DNA from: Trichlorobacter ammonificans
GTDB lineage: Bacteria; Desulfobacterota; Desulfuromonadia; Geobacterales; Pseudopelobacteraceae
DNA: 64,000 nt
Assembly: GCF_933509905.1 (NCBI RefSeq)
Contig: NZ_OW150024.1
Span: forward strand, 1 to 64,000
Reading direction: 5' to 3'
Below the pieces are notes generated by a model. That model had not been told where the DNA came from, searched no databases, and saw nothing but the letters and a program-made list of their open reading frames with translations. Positions 49,601-56,393 of the stretch are shown here, in pieces. Within the stretch, counting starts at the first letter, position 1; every line of letters begins with the position of its first letter. The position numbers and the translations under genes were made by a program.

Positions 49601-52600
49601 CGCAGGCAAGAATGCAGGCACGGGCAAGAGCATCAACGTCAGCGGCATCAGCATCGCTGGAGGAGATCTCGACAACTACAGCCTCACGGCCACGACCACC
49701 ACCACCACGGCCGACATTCTCAAGCGCAATCTCGCGCTCACCAGCCTGTCCGGCAGCAAGACCTATGACGGCAGCACCACGCTGACTGCACCCGTTTTCG
49801 GCCTCGATCTGGCCAATGTGGTCGGCACGGACGACATCAGTGGCGTAACCGGCAGCGCCAGCTTCGATACCCGCCACGCCGGCACCGGCAAGATGTTGAC
49901 CGCAGATCGGGCCAGCCTCGGCCTTACCGGCGCGGATGCCGCCAACTACGATCTGGGCACGGGCGTCTTCACCGGCAGTGGCGACATCACCCCCAAGGTT
50001 GTCACCCTTACCCTGGGCAGCGTGAGCAAAACTTACGACGGCACGACCGCCTACGCGGCAAGCGCCATCGACCTGGCCGCGCTCTCGTCGCAATTGGGCG
50101 TGGCGGGTGATGTCGTCACCAGTGCCACAGGTATTTTCGACAACCGGAATGCCGGTACCGGCAACAAGACGGTGAGCCTTGATACTGCCACTGTCGGCGA
50201 TGGCAACGGCGGCAACAACTATGCCCTTGCATTCATCGGCAACGCCAGCAGCACCATCAACAAAGCCGCGCTCACCGTTTCATCCGGCGATGTGGTGAAA
50301 GTGTACGACGGTACCACGGCAGCCGCCGGCACGGCAGCTATCGTCGGCGGCCAACTGTTCGGTACCGACAGCATCGACATGGGGTCCTTCGCTTTTGCCT
50401 TTGCCGACAAGAACGCTGGCAGCAACAAAACCATGCTCGTCACGGGCTCGCCCACGATCAACGACGGGAATGGCGGTGGAAACTATGACCTGATCGTCGC
50501 ACACAACACCACCAGTACCATTACCCGCCTGGATTCGGTGACCTGGATCGGTGGCGCCTCCGGTAACTGGTTCGATCCGGCCAACTGGGCGGGCGGTGCT
50601 ATTCCCGACCTCGCCAATGTGGCCAATGTGCTGATTCCGACAGGCACGACTGTCAGCTTTGATACCAGTGGTGCAACCGGTGGTGCACAAACCGGCCCCG
50701 TGCAGCTTGACAGTCTGGGCGACGCAAGCGGTTCGCTCACTCAGTCCAACGGCACGCTCAACATCGGCAGCGGCGGCATGGCGCTGGCAGGCTTTAACCA
50801 GAGCGGCGGCACGTTAACGAACACTGGCAGCACCACGGTGAGCAATTTCACCCAATCCGGCGGCAGCTTCACCGGAACCGGTCCCATCCTGCTCGCTAGC
50901 CTCACCCAGACCGGCGGCACGCTGGACGCGGGCGGCAATCTGACCGTGACCGACAGCTTCAGCCAGGGCAGCAGTGGCACGATCACTACCTCCGGTAATA
51001 CCAGTATCACCAACACCAGTGGCAACGTGCAATTGGGCAACCAGAGCAACGGCGGGACACTGGCCGTAATCAATACCGATGGTGACATTACCCAGGCCGG
51101 CGGCACCGGCATTGTTGGCGCTGGCACGAGCAGCTTCAATGCGGGGGGGCATGATGTCGTGCTGAACAACGCCGGCAACGACTTCGGTGGCTCCGTCAGC
51201 GCCGATGGCCGAGATATCACGCTGAATGACAAGGACGGTCTCATCCTGGGCACGGTCACGGCCACGGGCGATCTCACGGTCGGCAGTTCCGGTTCCCTGG
51301 ACCTGGGCAGCAGCAGCGTGGGCGGCAATCTTGCTGCCAACAGCCACGGCGGCACCATCACCCAGAGCGGCGCACTCGACGTCACCGGCAGCAGCACGCT
51401 CGATGCCGGCACGGGCAACGTCGCGCTGAACAACAGCAATAACGACTTCGGCGGTTCCGTCAGCGCCAGCGGCCAGGACATCGCGCTGAACGACAAGGAC
51501 GGTCTCATCCTGGGCACGGTCACGGCCACGGGCGATCTCACGGTCGGCAGTTCCGGTTCCCTGGACCTGGGCAGCAGCAGCGTGGGCGGCAATCTTGCTG
51601 CCAACAGCCACGGCGGCACCATCACCCAGAGCGGCGCACTCGACGTCACCGGCAGCAGCACGCTCGATGCCGGCACGGGCAACGTCGCGCTGAACAACAG
51701 CAACAACGACTTCGGCGGTGCAGTCAGCGCCATCGGCAACGACATCACACTGAACGACAAGGATGACCTGAACGCCCATCTCACCGCCAACGGCGACGCC
51801 CAGATCGCGGCAGGCGGCAACCTGGCGGTCGATGGCAGCGCCAGAGACCTGACAACCACGACTACCCACGGCGGTACGACAACGCTGGGGAACACCACCG
51901 TCAGCGGCAATCTCTCCATCACCAGTGACGGCGACATCACCCAGACCGGTGCGCTTGACGTCACCGGCAGCAGCACGCTCGATGCCGGTACGGGCAACGT
52001 CGCGCTGAACCACAGCAACAACGACTTCGGCGGTGCAGTCAGCGCCAGCGGCAATGACATTACCCTTCAGGACAAGGACGAGCTGACCCTGGGTAGCGTC
52101 ACCGCCAACGGCAACCTCACTGCCAACAGCACTGGTGCCTTGAACCTGGGCGCCGCGACCGTTGGTGGTAACCTCACCACCAACAGCCATGGCGGCGACA
52201 TCACCCAGACCGGTGCGCTTGACGTCACCGGCAGCAGCACGCTCGATGCCGGTACGGGCAACGTCGCGCTGAACCACAGCAACAACGACTTCGGCGGTGC
52301 AGTCAGCGCCAGCGGCAATGACATTACCCTTCAGGACAAGGACGAGCTGACCCTGGGTAGTGTCACCGCCAACGGCAACCTTGCTGCCAACAGCACTGGT
52401 GCCTTGGACCTGGGCGCCGCGACCGTTGGCGGCAACCTCACCACCAACAGCCATGGCGGCACCATCACCCAGACCGGCGCGCTTGACGTCACCGGCAGCA
52501 GCACGCTCGATGCCGGCACGGGCAACGTCGCGCTGAACAACAGCAACAACGACTTCGGCGGCGCAGTCAGCGCCATCGGCAACGACATCACACTGAACGA

Positions 52601-55403
52601 TAAGGATGACCTGGCTCTGGGCACGGTCACTGCCAGCGGTAAACTGGATGTCACTGGCAAGGATAACCTCGTGCTTGATGGCAGTATCACCGCAGGCAGC
52701 CTTGTTCTTGTCAGCACCAATGGCAGCATCAGCCAGAATGCTCATGGCAGCTTTACGGCTGCTGGTGACACCAGCCTTACTGCTGCTGATGATATCACCG
52801 TGTCGGCACCCATCAGCTTGTCGAGCAACACGCTTACACTTGTTGCCAATAGCGACATCAACATCAACGCGGTGCTGACTGCTGCAGGCAGCTCGCAACT
52901 GGTTCTTAACTCTGGCGGTGATATCAAGATGGGATTCAAAACCGGTGAGGCTCAAGGGTTTGCCGGGAGGGTTGATTTTTCCGGTCGCTCTGGCAGCGGT
53001 TTTCTGACCATCAATGGCAACAACTATACGGTCATCAACAGCTTGGGCAGTGAAGGCAGCATTACGGCAGCCGACCTGCAGGGCATCAATGGCGGACTAT
53101 CCGGCCACTATGCCCTGGGGGCGGATATCGATGCCAGTGCCACCGCGGGTTGGAACAGCGGCAAAGGCTTCGCCCCCATCGGCGGCTTCTCCGGCATTTT
53201 CGACGGACTTGGCCACACCATCACCGGCCTGACCATCGACCGCCCCGGAGAAGGCTCTGTCGGCCTTTTCGGCGTCAACAGCGGCACCCTGCGCAACGTC
53301 GGGGTGGCGGGCGGCAGCATCAGGGGCGGCGATAGTACTCATTGGTACATCGGCGGCCTTGCAGGAAAAAATTCCGGCACCATTTACAACAGCTACGCTG
53401 CGGTCAGCGTGACCGGACTGGATGGTGCCAGGGATATCGGCGGTCTGGTGGGACGCAACGATGGCGACAGCGGCAACCTGGGTATAATCGGCAACAGCTA
53501 CGCCACCGGCGATGTGACCGGGGCAGGCAACAACAAAGGCCTCGGCGGCCTGGTAGGACTCAACTTTGCCAAAGGTGCAATCAGCAGCAGCTATGCTACG
53601 GGTAAGGTGGCCGGAAACGGCAATAGCGAGGATCTCGGCGGTCTGGTGGGGTACAACCAGCACTGGATCGATCTGTCCACCTCAGCCAACTACTCTCCAA
53701 CTATCAACACGAGTTATGCCACCGGCGCTCTCGTAGGCGCAGGCAACGATCAACACCTGGGTGGCCTGGCAGGACAAAACAGCGGTGAGATCACCAATAG
53801 CTATGCCACGGGTTCCGTCACCGGTGCAGCGGGGAGTAAAGCGGTCGGCGGCTTGGTGGGGCTCAATCTGAAGGGAGCGGGAGGCAGTGCCAGTATTACC
53901 AGCAGCTACGCCGCCGGAGCGGTCAGCGGGGAGGTGGACGCGGGCGGCCTAGTGGGGGCCAGTGTCGGCGGCAGCGTCAACAACAGCTTCTGGGATACGC
54001 AAACCACCGGCCAAGCCGGCAGTGCCGGCGGTACCGGCATGACCACTGTGCAAATGAAAACAGTGGCTACGTTTTCGGGATGGGATATTTCCGGTAAAGC
54101 TGCTGAGGCCGCCACTTGGCGTATTTACGAAGGCAACACCTACCCGATCCTGCGCTTTTTCCTCACCCCGGGAACCGTATCCAGGGTGGCCGACGCCGGC
54201 AAGACCTACGATGGCGCCCCTTATACGGGCGGCAACGGAATCACCTCGCCTGACGGCGTTGATCCCGCCAGAGTTTCCTACGGTGGCAGCGCGCAAGGAG
54301 CAGTCGACGCTGGCTCGTATACCATCACCGTATACTCCACCCAGCAGGGCGGCTATGACCTGCATATGTGGCCCAATTCCAGCGGCACACTGATCATCGA
54401 CCCGGCAACACTGACCGCGATTGTCGGCAACCTGACCGGCACGGTGCAAAAAACCTATGACGGCAGCACTACCGCCACCCTTGCACCGGGCAACTTCATA
54501 CTCACCGGCTGGCAGGGCAGCGATGGCGCTATTGTCACCAAGACCACCGGCGCCTACGACAACGCCAATGCCGGCAGCGGCAAGCTGGTCACGGTGAATC
54601 TGGGCAATGGCGATTATAGCGCCACCGGTAGCACCAATCTGGCCAACTACATCCTGCCCGTCAGTATCAGCGGCACTGTGGGGGTGATCGAGAAGGCTCT
54701 ACTTACCGTCACCGCCAATAACGCCAACAAAACCTACAACGGTCAGGCCTATAGCGGCGGCAACGGCGTCAGCTACAGCGGTTTCGTCAGCAGCGAAACC
54801 AGCGCCGTTCTTGCGGGCACGCTGATTTACGGCGGCAGCAGCCAGGGGGCGGTCAATGCGGGAAGCTATGCCATCACTCCAAGTGGTCTGACCAGCGGCA
54901 ACTATGAACTTACCTTCTTAAGCGGCACGCTGGTTATAGCGTCAGCACTCGAGCGGCCGGTACAACCGCCGCTTCCGACGCCGCCTGCCGTTACCGTGCA
55001 AGCTGCGGCAACAGCAGGGATTGTCCCGCCTCCTCCGGCAGTTACTGCCGGCACCAGCGTTGCGCAATCATCCGGAATAACCGTGGTGCTGGTTACGCCG
55101 TCGGACGCCCGGCATGGCCAAAATCTGATTGCGGTGTCTGTACCGGACCGTCTGACACGCCCCGGGGCATCCTTCGTTTTTTCGCTGCCTGACCAGATAA
55201 CCTCAGGCATCGTTTCATCCGGCGGCGCAGAAGCCGTCACACTGGCTGGCGGTGGTGCATTGCCGGGCTGGCTTCAGTACGATCGGAAAAGCAAGAGTTT
55301 TGCGGCGTCGGACCTGCCGCCGGGCGGATTGCCGGTTGCGGTGCTGATAACGGTGGGCGGTCGGAGCTGGACAATGGAGATAACGGGACGGCCGGACAAA
55401 TGA
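43653..55403 (+). CDS. Giant filamentous-haemagglutinin-like exoprotein (TpsA)
   Basis: The 3916-residue protein starts with an extended signal peptide (ESPR-like MNKVYRIIWSKVKERWVVVS, then hydrophobic ATSVVAAALAGLLVAGG to about 55). A TPS secretion domain follows (about 55-300; NWNSFNIGANAGVRFNQP, FLLNPAGIVFGQNARVDVGG), which TpsB recognises. Then come haemagglutinin-type beta-helix repeats, a Gly-rich segment (about 540-790), several YDG/MBG-type repeats (TYDGT, VYDGTTAA; about 1725-2290), near-identical 88-residue repeats (about 2500-3010), GLUG-motif repeats (GHTITGLTIDR, IGGLAGKNSGTIYNSYA; about 3180-3450), further YDG repeats and a Pro-rich linker. It ends in a putative-Ig module (ALPGWLQYDRKSKSF). 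GAGGAG lies upstream. It is likely a surface or released adhesin. Confidence 0.92.
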   Translation: MNKVYRIIWSKVKERWVVVSEKVAAGTSRPATSVVAAALAGLLVAGGSAFALDPGALPTGGAITAGNGSIITNGNQMTIQQSSQQMIANWNSFNIGANAGVRFNQPNAAATALNRITDQNPSQILGSLSANGRVFLLNPAGIVFGQNARVDVGGLVASSLNMLDSDFLAGKYRFSSQGGAGDVLNRGNITALPGGVVALIAPKTANEGTITADRGSVLLAAANQVLLDFNGDGLISYTVDQGAVDALSENKGLIRADGGLVVMTATAADTLSRAVVNNSGVLEATGLVNDGGTIKLLASDRIEHTGSINVDAGKTGHGGTALLIASLDNPGSTGHFAGSISARGGSEGGNGGFIETSGSQVEFGRNLKIDAGSPQGKGGTWLIDPVDLTINATGAGNIQGALNNGTNVEVTTSACNAAHGACSGSTGNLTLATSIAKTAGGTATLSLVADGFLHVNSGVTITDVGAPGALDVNLHAAGPIRIADNATATTVIDVRGNSYFGGKSFVTNATGNTIYADGIYIGTNTTLRADTLTLRGQGRVGATGSSGDPGGVGGAGGAGVHLAQGAKLVSSGQLYLTGIGGQGGTGGTGNNGANGNPGQWAKNGGTGGVGGTGILLDDATSLNGSSLTLAGTGGQGGTGGQGGRGGDGSSHTNGGGKGGDGGNAGAGGTGVALGQTSLVATSGITQTATGGKGGDGGKGGAGGKGSAKNNPLFANAGGGGNGGKGGNGGVAGAGATLADGVALTTSSSGLILTSSSGAAGSAGTGGDGGSGGDGGGGSNGSKGAAGTVGSTTTAFTAAGAGQLSSGSEIYLVNDSMNLGGLQINSGALSIQTKNNATPIDLGSFTSDASHLQLGESAFWNGTTGNIKSNSIFIGRDIYGNISQTGAINIGGLTTSATAGLTLASEGAVNVTGNLNTSQTLNITGSSYTQSDADVSIAGTGNLFITADSIALGANTGNNPLQTAGNIILQPKTATIAMTLGSSSAYNAGGFDFNTTEIGYLKNSGAYAISIGRNNSSGTMTLAGAVDLADKRVDLTAGSFTDGNTTDRIFSASELTFRATSSGGTIGGAGNNAIDILATKVGATTNNGGIYLASSGGYELGNINAGNATLSLVAGGSVTQGFYGARANTLTASLMGSGSQLKLDDSSFNAFSNLGPITAGGGFRLDNGNTSATVSGTITTSGGNGAVHISTGTYTQNSNIDISSGSGDITLIADSMVINSNTGNNALTTTGAISLRPSRSGTAIWLGGNKKAGTWSLSNDEFATFASGGASSLNIGWPAATTESSMTIDKLGLTVAAPILNLGAKTINMQSQANPVTVNNGTGTLNLFSDGGVIGSASSDGINFNAATVSVNAISGSSIQSMLNHHADFTLGASNLGSNGSLTLQSASGAVTQNGPLKTKTLALNKTTGNLTLNDPGNVISTLTGNLTNGDMSLTNTGKLELSNLTIKSFNLVNQGNVISIGKLQVGGALTINATEYDVDFRTNAHATSWFDGPLSVTARHLAVHNPLYSHTLNFGTTTLSGSLSVAANSAVEQTGPLTVAGDTCFSTAGSVTLNNAANDFMGKVLIEANRGAYSNIEVTDKNNLDILGLHGARITAVAGAGGHGDLTLHSSIYANGSAGDANTVVLVVGDGNSRFINKAGPGAIQLRWNAVPTASRWLIYTNDPYRNNDELGGLTSGNEAVFGTHYTGHSDDGYGSTAMAPSAISQTGNRYVIKTQATGDTTYGIPGYDPNQATITAVTINKTYGESVTLTPTGNALFVYGSGSTIFPEFSELKPSWLNVSNLGLSSAGAAGTTGVGDYTITASGAIGVNGANQNIGSIGSGGTTSWSFNDGTHYVTLNNSANIHITPRPLELTISGGTVANKVYDGTTAASFAVAPTFNLTNIANGDSVTLTGVGSAEFEDKNVGSGKIVRLTGLGVNNANYSLSALTPTYSGDITARPITFSATGADKTYDGTDAATVTLSSGDIIAGDSLSYSYGDAVFVAGKNAGTGKSINVSGISIAGGDLDNYSLTATTTTTTADILKRNLALTSLSGSKTYDGSTTLTAPVFGLDLANVVGTDDISGVTGSASFDTRHAGTGKMLTADRASLGLTGADAANYDLGTGVFTGSGDITPKVVTLTLGSVSKTYDGTTAYAASAIDLAALSSQLGVAGDVVTSATGIFDNRNAGTGNKTVSLDTATVGDGNGGNNYALAFIGNASSTINKAALTVSSGDVVKVYDGTTAAAGTAAIVGGQLFGTDSIDMGSFAFAFADKNAGSNKTMLVTGSPTINDGNGGGNYDLIVAHNTTSTITRLDSVTWIGGASGNWFDPANWAGGAIPDLANVANVLIPTGTTVSFDTSGATGGAQTGPVQLDSLGDASGSLTQSNGTLNIGSGGMALAGFNQSGGTLTNTGSTTVSNFTQSGGSFTGTGPILLASLTQTGGTLDAGGNLTVTDSFSQGSSGTITTSGNTSITNTSGNVQLGNQSNGGTLAVINTDGDITQAGGTGIVGAGTSSFNAGGHDVVLNNAGNDFGGSVSADGRDITLNDKDGLILGTVTATGDLTVGSSGSLDLGSSSVGGNLAANSHGGTITQSGALDVTGSSTLDAGTGNVALNNSNNDFGGSVSASGQDIALNDKDGLILGTVTATGDLTVGSSGSLDLGSSSVGGNLAANSHGGTITQSGALDVTGSSTLDAGTGNVALNNSNNDFGGAVSAIGNDITLNDKDDLNAHLTANGDAQIAAGGNLAVDGSARDLTTTTTHGGTTTLGNTTVSGNLSITSDGDITQTGALDVTGSSTLDAGTGNVALNHSNNDFGGAVSASGNDITLQDKDELTLGSVTANGNLTANSTGALNLGAATVGGNLTTNSHGGDITQTGALDVTGSSTLDAGTGNVALNHSNNDFGGAVSASGNDITLQDKDELTLGSVTANGNLAANSTGALDLGAATVGGNLTTNSHGGTITQTGALDVTGSSTLDAGTGNVALNNSNNDFGGAVSAIGNDITLNDKDDLALGTVTASGKLDVTGKDNLVLDGSITAGSLVLVSTNGSISQNAHGSFTAAGDTSLTAADDITVSAPISLSSNTLTLVANSDININAVLTAAGSSQLVLNSGGDIKMGFKTGEAQGFAGRVDFSGRSGSGFLTINGNNYTVINSLGSEGSITAADLQGINGGLSGHYALGADIDASATAGWNSGKGFAPIGGFSGIFDGLGHTITGLTIDRPGEGSVGLFGVNSGTLRNVGVAGGSIRGGDSTHWYIGGLAGKNSGTIYNSYAAVSVTGLDGARDIGGLVGRNDGDSGNLGIIGNSYATGDVTGAGNNKGLGGLVGLNFAKGAISSSYATGKVAGNGNSEDLGGLVGYNQHWIDLSTSANYSPTINTSYATGALVGAGNDQHLGGLAGQNSGEITNSYATGSVTGAAGSKAVGGLVGLNLKGAGGSASITSSYAAGAVSGEVDAGGLVGASVGGSVNNSFWDTQTTGQAGSAGGTGMTTVQMKTVATFSGWDISGKAAEAATWRIYEGNTYPILRFFLTPGTVSRVADAGKTYDGAPYTGGNGITSPDGVDPARVSYGGSAQGAVDAGSYTITVYSTQQGGYDLHMWPNSSGTLIIDPATLTAIVGNLTGTVQKTYDGSTTATLAPGNFILTGWQGSDGAIVTKTTGAYDNANAGSGKLVTVNLGNGDYSATGSTNLANYILPVSISGTVGVIEKALLTVTANNANKTYNGQAYSGGNGVSYSGFVSSETSAVLAGTLIYGGSSQGAVNAGSYAITPSGLTSGNYELTFLSGTLVIASALERPVQPPLPTPPAVTVQAAATAGIVPPPPAVTAGTSVAQSSGITVVLVTPSDARHGQNLIAVSVPDRLTRPGASFVFSLPDQITSGIVSSGGAEAVTLAGGGALPGWLQYDRKSKSFAASDLPPGGLPVAVLITVGGRSWTMEITGRPDK
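45280..46010 (+). repeat. Gly-rich, collagen-like low-complexity segment of TpsA
   Basis: About 240 codons encode GGxGG-type runs such as GGQGGTGGTGNNGANGNPG and GGKGGDGGKGGAGGKG, built from repeated GGC/GGT/GGG codons. It lies between beta-helix parts of the exoprotein. Such segments are prone to slippage, so length may vary between strains. The reverse strand shows a long open Pro-rich frame that is only a shadow of this composition. Confidence 0.75.
51160..52680 (+). repeat. 264-bp near-identical tandem DNA repeats inside tpsA
   Basis: A unit encoding about 88 residues (with GALDVTGSSTLDAGTGNVAL and NNDFGG) recurs with high DNA identity. GGTCTCATCCTGGGCACGG occurs at 51237 and 51501 (264 bases apart), and AGCTGACCCTGGGTAG at 52081 and 52345 (264 apart). 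Between these pairs one divergent unit has a spacing of 315 bases. About five to six units are visible. Recombination could change copy number without breaking the frame, since 264 and 315 are both multiples of three. Confidence 0.85.
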
Positions 55404-55460
55404 GAGAACAGTGCTGCTGAAGATTTTTGCAGGCGCTGATCTGCGGCCCCATTTCGTGGT

Positions 55461-55524
55461 GTTACATCTCGTTACAGCTTGTGACACTTCGTCGGTTTAC
55501 ATTTGCTCGCGTGGTTTCTATTGT
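55461..55524 (+). promoter_or_regulatory. Tandem 10-bp repeat operator and promoter of the cellulose operon
   Basis: GTTACATCTC (55461-55470), GTTACAGCTT (55471-55480) and GTGACACTTC (55481-55490) are followed by an in-phase GT at 55491. Exactly 5 bases after the third repeat is TTTACA (55496-55501), then after 17 bases TATTGT (55519-55524): a good sigma-70 promoter. The predicted transcript starts near 55531, which also argues for the CDS start at 55599. The layout is the same as at 19644 and 23586. The rest of the 195-bp gap shows no clear tpsA terminator. Confidence 0.7.
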
Positions 55525-55598
55525 TCAGTCAGGGAATCAGGCACTGCGCACGGGTACGACAGGCGACCGTCGCGAAGAGTGCCGGAAAGGAGCGCCCG

Positions 55599-56381
55599 AT
55601 GGCTGCTCGGACATCTCACGTACAGGATGATCTGACGGTGAATAGTGGAACAAACGGTACGTACACCTTCATGGTCACAACGTTTACGGTCCCCGGCGCG
55701 GCCGACGGCGCTGCCGGTCGGGCGAGCCTGCTCGAGCCCTACGACGACCTGGTGGCGCCGATCAGCGGCACCTACGGCGGCGCCGAGCTGGACTGCCGCG
55801 CGGGGCGCACGGTTTCCTGCTTCAAGCATGCCCGGGATGCAGTACAGGCCGCCGTGGAGTTGCAGACGGCGGTTGACGAGATGAATCTTTCGGGCGACGC
55901 CGCGGTGCCGGTGTTGGCCCGCATCGCCCTCCACACGGGGCAGGGATTCGTTGATCCCTTCGAACAGCAGTGGGAAGGGGTTGCCGGTGCGCTGCGCTGC
56001 ACCTCCCTTGCCCGTGGCGGCGAGGTGGTGCTGACGGACGTGACCCTGGAGAGCCTCGAAGAGCGTGACGGGCTTTACTGTTTGGACAGCGGTACCGTCA
56101 CCGCCGGCCACCCGGAGGAGCGCACCTATACGGTGCACCGCATGCTCTGGAATCCCGGTGAGCGGGAGGTTGCCCTGACGGCCACCCCCCGTGTCGACGG
56201 GGAGAACACCGGCAGTACGCTGCCGGTGCTGGGCAGAAGCATGATGATCGCCCTGCCGCTGGTGGCCATGCTCTACCTGGTGTTCAGCCTGGCGGAGAAT
56301 GGACGGCTGTTCAGCGAGGAAGGGCGACAGCGCACCATTCACCAGCGGGTGGACCAGGCGGCCGACCACCTCAGCCGGTAG
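55599..56381 (+). CDS. Membrane-anchored protein with degenerate class III nucleotide-cyclase-like domain
   Basis: The 260-residue first product of the cellulose operon has a central region (about 45-190) that follows the class III cyclase fold pattern: SCFKHARDAVQAAVELQTAV matches the helix after the usual GD..MA strand, ARIALHTGQGFVDPFEQQW matches IGLHTG-type, and CTSLARGGEVVLTD matches the LA..GEILVS segment. The metal-binding aspartates normally before these segments are not evident, so catalysis is doubtful. A membrane helix (about 213-232, MMIALPLVAMLYLVFSLAE) and a short charged tail follow. ATG 55599 is chosen because AAAGGAG precedes it and it lies after the predicted promoter. It starts 12 bases before bcsA and could be a regulatory or scaffolding partner of cellulose synthase. 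Confidence 0.7.
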   Translation: MAARTSHVQDDLTVNSGTNGTYTFMVTTFTVPGAADGAAGRASLLEPYDDLVAPISGTYGGAELDCRAGRTVSCFKHARDAVQAAVELQTAVDEMNLSGDAAVPVLARIALHTGQGFVDPFEQQWEGVAGALRCTSLARGGEVVLTDVTLESLEERDGLYCLDSGTVTAGHPEERTYTVHRMLWNPGEREVALTATPRVDGENTGSTLPVLGRSMMIALPLVAMLYLVFSLAENGRLFSEEGRQRTIHQRVDQAADHLSR

Positions 56382-56393
56382 CCGGGCAGCTCT

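Noticed and set aside
51160-52680. CRISPR-like array
   Set aside because: Units are 264 bp, continuous and in frame within one gene, with no short repeats and unique spacers and no cas genes nearby.
50741-52955. Reverse-strand frames opposite the tpsA repeat array
   Set aside because: They repeat with the same 264-bp period as tpsA and only reflect its composition.
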